A DNA stretch of 64,000 nt, from contig OU612067.1 in assembly GCA_914767715.1 (NCBI GenBank), positions 12,095,001-12,159,000 on the forward strand, in the 5' to 3' direction. A program made the position numbers and the translations under genes. Shown here piece by piece: positions 28,301-40,300 of the stretch. Numbering within the stretch: position 1 is the stretch's first letter; every line of letters starts with the position of its first letter. The DNA is from Membranipora membranacea. Its lineage: Eukaryota > Bryozoa > Gymnolaemata > Cheilostomatida > Membraniporidae. A model generated the notes under the pieces. That model searched no databases. It was not told the origin of the DNA and was given only the letters and a program-made list of their open reading frames with translations.

Positions 28301-31300
28301 ATATACCACTCCTGTCAAAAATGTTTGTTTTACAGGGCCTCAGACTATTCCCACAGCCTTCAGTGTTGTCTCAAAAACCTATGAGTGTGTTACATTGACA
28401 TGGGGAGAACCGCAATACCCGAATGGAAACATTTCTCATTACCAGGTTTGTGTTCTGTTGATGAAGACTTCCATGCGATACAATGGTGTTGCGGTAATAT
28501 TCCTAACAAGTATACCGTACTGATTGATTATATATTTTTTGTGATTGTAAACCGTCATCTCATATGGTAAAGCAACAACAATTGAGAGGGCAATCATCAA
28601 GTCGTATTAAGGTAAATGAAGTTGTTTAGCAGACGGAGCTGCTAATAAATCAATTTAGATTCCGTCATAAAACTATGATTTTATTGCAACAGCAAATACT
28701 CAAGATATTTTATTTCAGAAAATTATCAAGCTCTGTTTTGCAATGCTATACAACCAGAAAATGTGATTAACACCCTGTGGTGAATGCTCAATAGAATAAT
28801 CAAAACTTGATTTGGGTCTAAAGATGCATGGATTAAGGACAGCATGACAAACAGCAATCTGCAACCAAAGTTCACGAAAAGATACTACCTAGTTCACTGG
28901 CAAATATAATTCATGAGTTGCATCTTCTCCCTCAACTTATTGTTTGGGCTTTCAGAGCAGAAGTCAACAACAGACAATCTCAAATCCGATCCAGATCAAA
29001 ATAATTTTATTTTAGAAAATAATCAAAGATTCTCTTGACCTTGTAAACAGGGTATTTGAACAATTTTCCCATTCATTGCATTCCATTCTCTATTTGTTCC
29101 TCATAGTTCAAATGCTCAGGAAACGAGACTTGGACTAATACAAGCAGAACAAGCTTCACCGTAGATCATTGTGTATATGATGCACACAAAGAAGTAGAAT
29201 GTCATATAAAAGCTACAAACCAAATTGGAGACAGCAATGTGGCGAGTCAAGACACAACAACCCTCTGCACATGTGAGCTACGACAGTTATTTATTCACCG
29301 TGACTGTTCCATTATTTTGAATAAAACTCTTTTTATTTTCGTTGATTAACTTAGGGGTTGTGGTTGAGAAAAGAATAAAGAGAGCTCACAACTTGAACTT
29401 TAAGTGAAGGCACTCATATAGAAAAGTAAAATTTGGTGACTATATCAGGCACTGGTTGTTTTTAGTCAAGAGTTGTTCATTCTTCCACCTGACCTCAACT
29501 TGACCAAGAATAAGAACAAGAACACATTCAAGCATGTATCATGTATTTACACAACCATTGTTTGAAATGTTATAACCTGGTATATTACCAGAACCTTTCG
29601 TTATTTAACACCCATAAACCAAATCTTTCCACTCAAGAAGTTACTCCACCAGTATAAGTCTGCTCTAATGTGATCACAGCTCTGAGTAGTCAATTACAGG
29701 TTTTCTAATGGTTAGCATGCTTGTTGTTCACTTCCAGGTGATAAGTGTCACAGATGTCAAGAGTTCAAGTTCAGCATCCTGTAGTGTCCCTAGTTCATGC
29801 TCAAATATTTTACCACGCAATGGATATGCGTGGGAAGTCACATTAGAGTTGTCAAACCTATCAAAGAAATAATCTATTAATGTATTGATGTATTTTTATC
29901 TTTGTTTCAGACCCGGTGTTGCCTGAAGATCTTGCAGGCTATCTAAGTCAGGACATAGATAACTCGACAGGTACACAGAAGCGGAGGATCAAGTTGAACT
30001 TGCCAATTCAGGTGAAAAAAACACAAATCAGTTTGATATCGGTTCAGTTTTAACTTTATGTCACGACTGTCATCAGAGCCACATGGCTTAAATATATCAC
30101 AAAATTTAATCGCATTTGATTAAGCAAACAGATACTGATATCTTTTGCAAATATCTTCACATAAATAAATGTACTTTGTGTCTTTCAAATATTAGGATAT
30201 TAATCCGAAATGTGAGGAGGTTAATGACAATGGAATATCATTCCTGGTTGTCGGAACAGAGAAGGAGGCACAAAATACATTCCCTATTACTGATCTGGAT
30301 GCAGTGACAAAATATTCAGTACGTATCATGGTGATGAATGACCAAGGATTCCAGACAAATACTACTGTTGTGTATGAGACAGGAGAGTTAGGTAAGTATA
30401 CTGTCCAGTTTCATTGTTGCCAGCCTTACAATATGCTGGCAAACAAACATGTGAATTAATTCTATTGATATAGTCCACGATGCTGTTATATGTACTGAAA
30501 AAAGCTGTTTCAACACATATACAAATATTCACATCAATTTCCCTACTGCTGCGGGTATTGAAATAGAAGTGTGTGATGGTGAAATTGCCTGGCTGCGAAT
30601 TGCTATCATAATCATTCCAAAGGCATAATCAGTCAGCTTGTGACTCATTGTCAAGTATAAGCAATTGTTCGGGCATTATTGGTCATTCGAGCTTTCTGCC
30701 AGTTTACTCAACCGCTTTTTAACATTAATGAAAAAGTCTAGGGTAGGGATGGGCCCGAAAAAGGAATCAACAGAATATCGGTGTGTGTCGCTGCCATAAT
30801 GGTTTCTAGATACTTTTTTTTTTATTTTCAGCGCCTTCTTCAGCACCAATATTGCAGCTTAACTTCAACAGTTCTTGCGCTATTTTGAACTTGACGCTGC
30901 CAAACGAGCCAAATGGCGAAATCACACATTATAAGGTAAGTGAGCATTGATTGGTATTATATTATACATGACCATTGCATATCTATGCATAGAAATTTTC
31001 TCCCACACTGCACGAGCATATGGCTATTTATGTATGGTAGAAGGATCGCTTTCAGTTTGCACTTTAGTTCAGATTAGCTACTTACCTTTAATCAACTATA
31101 AAACTTTGCCTGAGTTTGAGACGAATGGTACTAGGACTACGAATGCATATCATAATACTGTAAGATTCAGTTCTGAACACAAAGTTTGATACTGATGGTA
31201 ATTCTGTGTTAGTAACTGTGTATTTCAACACTGATCAATTAAATCATATTGTTCTTTCATGCACTCAATGAATTTGGTAGCGCAGGGCATTTCCAGCCAC

Positions 31301-34300
31301 ATATCAATGCATATTATGGTATGATGGCAAAACATTCTGCAAAAGGATAATCATATTTTCAATTTCCTTCTATTTCAGTATGGTTGCTGGTATTTTGGCG
31401 AGGTGCAGGATTTGAATCAAACAGTAAATGCATCAAATCTTATTGATCGTGGAAACCAGACAGAAGTTTGTGGTTTGGAATCAGCGTCCCGCATCCAATG
31501 CGTGGCAAATGCGGTTAATAGTATTGGAGCAAGTCCAACAGCAGAAAGGGAAGGATACACAGTTGTGGCAGGTACTATCGATTGAATTGAACTCAAATGA
31601 AACAAGCTAAATTTGAATATTATAATAAAAAACTGCATGAAGCAGGTCTGATGATCTGATTTTCTTGTATCTTTGACTTTTGTTGAAAACTCCACATAGA
31701 TACCTAAGCTTGCACATAATAAAACAAAACTTCCCTTGACATACAACTGTATAGAATAACTGACACCACTTGACAAGGATTGATCGATCTTAGTAATGTT
31801 TAATGTTCCTTGTAAGAATACAACCATCCTTTTAATCAGAAAATGCTTCAATTTACCAGTGAATACTATCAAAGCACCAGAGGTTGGGGCGATAGATGAA
31901 TCTACTGGTACTGTAGACATCAGAATATATCCAGTTGTGCCAGAAAATGACAACGTAAACATAACGTAAGTAACTATCGTAGAACCATCATGCTTCTCTG
32001 CATGGTTTTTCACTTAGAGCTTCTGTGATAATTGGTTAGTCACATTCTTACTTTCTCATTATATCCATCAGTGTCTCAAATTACATATCGTACAGTTTTG
32101 AGGATGGATGAACATAACTTCCTGCGATAAAGCCAGATAAAAAAGCCCCTCTCGATTTCGTTAATTTGCTTGTTTTGATTACTCCCTGCAGGTCATATGA
32201 CTTGTCACAACGCAACGTTTTTACAGTCTAATGAAAGTATTGGCTGTTGTGATAAGAGCTTTTATGGTAGCGATATAAACAGCTTAGGAAATTAGTCTTG
32301 AGCTATTCTACAAACTTCATGAATTTCTATGTACACCCTCTATCTGTGTAGCACTTTAGGTGTGTTTCCAACGTAAAAATACAATGCCCTGGATACTTTA
32401 GATAGTAAGAATAAAAATTTAAGATGTTGTCAATCATTCAACAATTCAAAGTTTTAGCATTTTAGCGATCTAGCATGGTATATATTTTTGCAGTCTATAT
32501 ATGGTCGTGATAAGCCAGGAAGGGAGTGGTGGGCCAAATAACAGAAGGAAGAGATCGCTACCAACAGAATGCAGTGTTGACAAATTATACAACTCAACTG
32601 TGGCAGCTGCAAATAACCAGACATGCTACATTACAGCTGTTTTTGAACCTAAACAGCTAAAGACCAGTGGTCTGGACTTCACAGTAGGCAGTAAGGAAAG
32701 CAACTCAGGCTACTATAACCAGCCACTGGAGAAAGATAAAACATACATTGTTCACGTCGGATATAAAGGCATCATCGAGGTGTGTGATATACCCAGACAG
32801 CATTTGTCCATTCCACAACCGAAAATTGTTACCAAATACGAATATATTTATTTTGAATATTCATTCATAGATATTTTTTACTTTTGCAGAATGAAAAGAG
32901 TTTCACACAGATCACAGATTCAACCTCATTTCAAGGTGAGTGGGTTGTAATGTTTGAATCAGTGTGTGTTTAAGCAGTCTGTTTATCACAAAAGTAGAAT
33001 GAGAATGGTGGAGGTTGTCCCTCAGCAGTTGTTGGTATCAGCAGTCCCGCATCAAAAAAGCTTTGCTGCCATCAGGAAATTGAGAGATATTATAGTTTAT
33101 TAATTTTGAGTACACATTTAATTCACTGTTGTCTCAACATTATGATGAAATCATTCACAGTCATAACAATTGATTGTTTTACTTTTTAGTAACAGAAGAA
33201 CTGCTAACAACAACTGCAAAACCCATTGCTGCCATAGTAGCTGGAACCATTGTTCCTGTGGTCGCCGTAGCCTTGGTAATAGGTGCTGTGTTTTTATATA
33301 TCAAAAGGTAAGCAGTAAATTTTATTCATATTTGTTGTCTGTTTCCTTTTTACACACCATGCCATGTAATTTCTAAGCCTAGTATTTCGATTGGTGTCAC
33401 AGCTCGTTGATATTTATGATCAGTAGAAAAACAAAGTTGACGGTAGCGCAGGCTCAGGTTAACAAGACTGTGAAAAATGACTCTTAACCCTTGTTTGATA
33501 TGGAATGGGTTTTTTTCACGAAGTTTTAACATCCAATATGACCAATTCAATTGTTTTAGATTTAGAAACAAACCTGACAAAAACGACAAAGAAATTGAAT
33601 TCACCCCGCTTCAGAAAGCTAAACCATCACCTAAGCCTATGACAAAGCCTACACTAAAGCCAAAGCCTGTTGGTAAGTTTTTTTATTTTGGGTTTACCCC
33701 TCAGCTCATTTTGTTAATCAGATCTGTCTCTGAATGAGTTTTAAGTTGCTTCATAGCAAAACGGTATTACTATCCGACAAGAGTACCTATTAGCGGGAAC
33801 CTAGTATGAAATGACAACCTTCTCTTTCTGAAAAAACTTTACTTCTTTTCAATTATTTAACTGAGTAGGGATTGCTCGACAATGAAGCATCAAATGGATA
33901 GATATTGAGACTTTACCAGCATTATTTCCTTGACCTTTTTCAAAGACTCTAAAACCTTGTTTAAAGACTTTTACTCGAAGCTATATACTATTGTAATTGG
34001 TGAGCGGCTTGCTATTAGTTTTGGTATCTGAGTCTCTACAGAAACTGTAGACCCTGCAAACACAAGGCAAACAGTCAGCTCCAATAGCCTAGAAATTACT
34101 CTGCTTGATTGTATGTGATAATGATGTCATATCTTTTAAATTTTTCACATCCCATTTTAAATACCAGACCGAGAAGAGTGGAGCAGCTGAGAAAAAGAAG
34201 TATAATAAACGCTCCATATTAATGATCGATCCCGCTTGTCACTAAATACCAAATTCAAATTCAACCTCTAAATATATTCTTTCTAAACTCTCTACAAATA

Positions 34301-37300
34301 ATGCAGATCCTTACCACTTCGCATCAGTTTCACATTCCTTGGTCTTGTTTCTTTTTAGACCGTAATCCTCTCCAGATATATGACGAAGTAAGAGTCACTC
34401 ACATCACCAAGCTACTCAACTTAGCCACCACACAAGAGGAATCACTTATAGAGGACTACAAGGTCTGTATGATAAGGGCACATCAACTTTCCTGTACTCA
34501 CTGTTGCGGGCTTTCATTTCTTTCATAGTATAGAGATATTTATATTCAAAGTCATGCCGTTGTCATAAATATGTGTCCTGTCAAATGCTTCTCAATGCAA
34601 TGCATTGCTCTGTTTTGTATTACACCGGTAGGTGTTCAAACCCATCCAGATTGGTTTGTAACCACACATGACTGTTGTTGCCAATGTGACAGTTGCGACC
34701 AGATAACCATCGATGGGAAATATTTACAATGCAAGCTCATACAAATGTGTTAAAAACGGTGACAACCCCATAGACAAATCATGTGTTTTGTCAATGTACA
34801 ACCATTTCAAGAGGTGACCATTATCAATGGTGGAACCATTTTTACCTGATAGAATGTAGCCAACATATCCAGTTGTGGCCATCACATCTGCATAGATTTG
34901 TAAATCAAATATTTTGTTCAAAACATATGCGTTGGTACTCAGATGTCAAGATGAGATATGTGTACCGATTTGCAATATCGATTTATAACACAGCGTAAAA
35001 CACTCTACAAATGTGTCCAGCTTGGTTTGCAACAGCAATGCTTCTCCATCGAATCCATCTGGATGGTTTTTTTTTGTGTAAAACTTACTGAACAAGCCAC
35101 TTCAGATCGGTCAGTCAATACCATTTTTATTTAAGAAACTTGGAGCCTTACCTAAGCCGATTATGGAGGTAGCTAGTCGCCCAGAGAACAAGGGAAAGTG
35201 CAAATACAAAGGTCTCTATCCAGGTGAGCACAAAATTATGTATTATTATGTGTTACAACAAAGATGTCACAAATTCCAGTACATTTTTTGCCGTTATTAT
35301 AGCAGGGTACTAAGGAAGTAAGCTTTCATTGTCAATGTATGTCAAGTGAACTGAATGAAAGAATGAAGGCTCTTGCTCAGTTGTATTATAGGTATACAGT
35401 GTAGCAGCTTCTGTAAAGTCATATTATAGGTGTACAGTGTATCAGTATCAGTGTATATCATCTTATAGGCTAAAACTTCTTTTCCTTCAGGTGATACTAA
35501 CAGAGTGGTTCTCGATACTGAGAGCCCTGATCGCAGTGATTTCATCAATGCCTCTCATATTCAGGTTTGATGAGTCAGTTATCATCATTTTCCTGTAGTA
35601 TACCATAGACTTAATATACTATGTAGTATATTAAGTCTATGTAGTATACAAACAGAATGTGACACATTGCGGATTGTTGAATAGTTATGGCTCCTGCCTC
35701 TCTATTTCGCATGCAAACGTCGATCAACCTTCATGCTCAAACTCGTCTAAATCATTTACGCTGCCATGACAAATTAAATTATTTCTGCCTACAGAGTACA
35801 AAAATCAGCAGCAAGTTTCATCAACCAGAGTAAGTCATGATCATCCTAAATTTAATTGATTATGAAGAGTGGGACTGTTTGTAGTGATGCTCTTTGTTCA
35901 GAGAAAAAAATAGACACAATCATCTCATTTAGTTTTTAACAAAATAATTTAAGACTGCTTGAATATTTTAAAATCATTGGTTCTCCATTTCATCATATTA
36001 AATGCACCCAATTAAAATCATGAACAGGGAAGTTCCTGGTTCGTTTTGTATTATTAGAAACACAAGTTTCATAATGTTTACTTTAAACTGTTTATTCAAG
36101 ATATCACATTCATATTTTACAGGGCTATACAGGGAAAAATGAGTACATTGCTTCACAAGGTAAAGTTATAATCATGGCTTGAATCAACTTCCTCATTCTA
36201 GCCTCAAACTTTGCGCAGCGTCTAAATCTAAGCACACTACAATATGAGTCAGACTATGAGCGTTAAAAAGTTAGGATCAAAACCATATAATACACAAACC
36301 TGCTAGTAATGCATATGGCGGTGGTTTCTATAGAATATGGTATCATTTATACCATTGTATGACTGTGCTCTTGTAGGTCCCCAGAAAGCAACCATTGATG
36401 ACTTTTGGTTGATGATATGGCAGCAGAAGGTCAAGGCTGTAGTAATGGTTACAAATCTAGTTGAAAACGGCCATGTAAGTCACTATAATACTATATAATG
36501 ATCCCCGCTAATTTGTTTGTTTGTGTATTTAGCATTGCAATGATCACCAAGACCTATAAAGTAATTTCTTATTATAATATTCTGATTTCATAGAATTCAG
36601 TCCCAATGCTGTTAGACTCACATATAATATCATAGTATATTATATCCTACTTTATACGTATGACAATATTCCTGTCGATCATGTCTCTTTATTAAAGCCG
36701 AAATGTGAGATGTACTGGCCCATGGATGAGACAAGCCCAATATCCTTCCGAGATATAACTGTCAGCATGACTTCTTATGTTATGTGGGCCGACTTTGTCA
36801 TACGAGAGCTGGAGGTATCAAAGGTATGTGCATAATGTTTATCATCGAATATTTCCTAGGATTGTGATGGGCCTCAGTGATAGCCTTAGTCTGCATACTC
36901 TATCAGCTGAATATTTTGTTATGGAGTTAATTATAGCTAGTTTGGCTATAAAAATATATCTTATTTCTGCATTGTTTGAATGTTTGAATGTGATCTACTC
37001 TATTTCACTAGGATGGTCAAACTAGGAAGATTAAACAATTCCACTTCACGTCTTGGCCGGATCATGACGTGCCGAACGAAATGAGTCCTTTCATTACTTT
37101 CTACAGAAGAGTTCACTCTGAAACATTCAGACTTACTGGTCCTCTTCTTGTGCACTGCAGGTAAATCAGTAATCATGAAATTCTAGTTATTTTGGACTGT
37201 TTTAGGTACCTTTTTAGGCCCATAGTTCTAGAGGAGGCAATGCCTCCTCTGGAAATATAAATATAGTTGCCTAAAAAGACTGAGATTGAAAAATTTATGC

Positions 37301-40300
37301 CAGAATAGGCTCCACTGGGATTAACATTTCTCTAATTGCTTTGGGAGGAGCTCACAGCACCCCCTCCTAATGATGCTTCGGACTAACCTCCCCTACAATG
37401 TTTACTAACCTACGGCTCTGGTTTTATGGTAGTTGTACACTGTATACATTGCACACTGTTCCTTTTTTAAGATCAAAAGTAAAATAAAAGCAATATTTTT
37501 CCTATTGTGCTTTGATCATGTTTAGAATTTGTATCTCTATAACAGTGCCGGTGTTGGGCGGACGGGTACATTCCTAGGACTGGACACACTGATGAACCGA
37601 GCGGAGAAAAACCCACAAGTTGATCTATTTGACTGCATACGACTGATGAGAGAGAGGCGACCAAGCATGGTCCAAACTGAGGTGGGGCAACATTGAAAAT
37701 TGGTGATGGTGTCAAATCCTGCTTTTTATTTTTCTCATGACAAAGATCATCATTGGCTTGTGACAGGGTTCATCTTTCTCTATAGAATCAAGGCATCCAC
37801 AACTGATTGCTCAAATATTCCCATCTGTCCAGCACATTTCATATGGTGCCATTTCTAAGATTTAAATGTGCTAGCATACTTTATTTCCATTCAATAATCA
37901 TATCACAGGTGCAGCGGTGTAAGTACAGGTTCCATAAGCTACAACATAGTTTTGAACTGCTTTCTTTTGCAAAAGAAAGTTTGCAATGGACCACATTTGA
38001 GACAACGCAATGGTTCAAAATAACGATAAAGTAGTATGCAGTTAGCGGATGGTGAAAAGCGCTTCCTCCAAACTTGGCGTTTACTAGGTAGTCTAAGCTA
38101 AACCTTTTTTTATCACTAGAGCTAGCTGAACTTACTGATCTTCGGGATAATTTACATGCTCTGTAAGTATGTACAATGACAAATCTAGATATAATGAGCG
38201 ATATTACAGGACAATCATGGACTCAGTATATTATTTCATCTACTTATTGTTTCTTGATTGGCTCTTTCAGCCGAAACAGTATATAATACAATGATACGTA
38301 CTTATATTTTTTGTTAACAGAAGCAGTACATATTCCTTCACAAAGTGATTTATGAGGCTTACACTACATCGAGCTACGTGGTGCCAGCAAACGAGATTGA
38401 AAGCCGATTATCTTCCTGCCAGATATACTCCAACACCGAGAGTCCCCTTGCTGACGAGTTTGAAGTAAATCAATTTTTATATATCATCATTGTAGTGAGA
38501 AAAGGGTAGTGGGCTATCTTATTGCCCCCTTGCTAAATATTTGTCTTTAATTAGATTTGGAACTTTTAATCATACAGTGCAATGTAAACTGGTATATAGG
38601 AACAAAGGTTGAAGAGTTTTGAACCGAAAAAAAAACAGTTCTGTATCTGAGCCTACGTAAATAACTTTATCTGCGGTTGGGAACTCTGCGACAAACTTAG
38701 CTTGATCTAAAAATTGTTTCCTTCATTTTTTAACCTAACTGGGTGCAGTGAAATCTCTCATATCAACACCATGTACCACATGTGTTTACATTGCTGCCGT
38801 AGAATGGAGGCTTTAACCCCATTGGAACAGAGTGAGTGTTGTGATCTTAATGTTACATTTTTTTACATTCAGCATCTACAGATGATGATTGGACTGCATG
38901 ACCTTGATGTCTCTGAAGGGAAGAGTCTGGAAAATCGGCGAAAGAACAGAAACCAAGATATCCTGCCTCCAAGCAAACCGAAAAGTAAGGAAAAACATTT
39001 TAAATTTGAAAAGATGCAACAACTTCTTTCATTCAAGCTAATTTTAATAGATTAGTCTCAGAAAAGGATTATGCAGCCACTTCTATATATATTGATGTTC
39101 ATTCGTGTCAGTCAAAATACATACTTTCAAAGCCTAAAACTTATACTGATTATGGAGACCTTACAAAGCTACATAGTCCGTTAGTTAAAAGTGCTGAAAT
39201 GACATAGCTCGCTCTTAGATGGCAAGCTAGAAAGCTTAACGGGAGTTGTAAACAATGACTTTATCATTTTTATATATCCTAACGTGATGTAATTTTCTTT
39301 TATCAAAAAGCTGATAAGGAAAGACTTCTGAGGCCGAAGGTCATGATCTCTGCAGAAGGAGACTATATCAATGCTGTTCTTATTGATGTAAGTAGAATCA
39401 GATGAATGTTTGTTTAGCTGCATAACTTGATTAAAACTTAAAAGGAAGAAGCCTTAGCTTGGTTCCAGTGCATGCAGTGGTGATACCAGGAGCATCCGAC
39501 CGCAATTGCTCCTGCATGTCCTTACAAGTCTTTGGGTGATGTAACAAGCATGATTCAAGGCATTTCACAACACTAAACAATAAATAGATCCATGCCCCTT
39601 CTCACAGGGTAGTGACAGACCCTCAATTGTATCTACTGGTAGGCCAGCGAGTTTTTTAACTTGGTTATGTTACGGCTTCATGCCATTTCTGCACACAAGC
39701 AATAGCGCAGTTCGAGACTTATATAGGGTGTCCACACAACGCTGTACTTAACTTGTTACTTACTCTTATGAAATATGAATTATATGAAGATTTCTTGGTA
39801 AAAACAGATACCAAGTACTTTAAAGTGTCTAATCGCAAAGATAGATTATCCCAGATTGGCTGCTTTCACCCTAACAGTGTCTTGGAATGGGGGTTTAGGA
39901 TACATCTCCGTCCTTCTGTCACATAAATCTCTGAAGGAAAACTTATGGTCCAGATTCCAGAAGCCACCCCCTGTACTTGAATGGCGTACAACTGAATGAT
40001 AATAATGATAATCCTCACCTATCCTTACCTATCTCCGCTCTGTCCTGTTCTGGTAGCGGGTGGCTGCCGGAGGCCTAGCTCTATCAAACTTCTCCATCTA
40101 ATCCTGTCCTGTGCATACTCTTCACTGAGGGAACAGGATTGGAGATCTTTCCTGATTGTATCCTACCATCTATGCTTTGGGCGTCCCCGATTTCTCCTTC
40201 CTTCCACTCTCATCTCATGTACTCTTCTGATGTCATCATCTCCCTCTCTTCTGCACACATGCTCAAACCACTGCAACCTTCTTCTTCTCATCAAGTCTAA

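Larger units (their letters stand above)
34359..38464 (+). other. Gene B PTP domain D1 (catalytically intact)
   Basis: Nine exons from 34359-34462 to 38321-38464. Motifs in order: PENKGKCKY (the KNRY region), DFINASHI, EYIASQGP, FWLMIWQ, KCEMYWP, FTSWPDHDVP with the general acid Asp near residue 1852, VHCSAGVGRTG with the catalytic Cys near residue 1884 and the Arg, and the Q-loop QTEKQYIF. All residues needed for phosphotyrosine hydrolysis are present, so activity is expected. The catalytic Cys and the rest of the P-loop are split by a phase-2 intron (37161-37545). Confidence 0.92.

Noticed and set aside
31417-32013. Open frame of 198 codons on the minus strand
   Set aside because: It lies antisense across gene B exons 29 and 30, which have clear paralogues, correct phases and splice sites. 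No domain is recognisable in the minus-strand translation.
35795-35829. 35-nt mini-exon between exons 37 and 38
   Set aside because: Left out of the gene model because it shifts the frame and would separate the conserved NASHI and GYTGKNEYIASQ segments. Kept as a finding for testing only.
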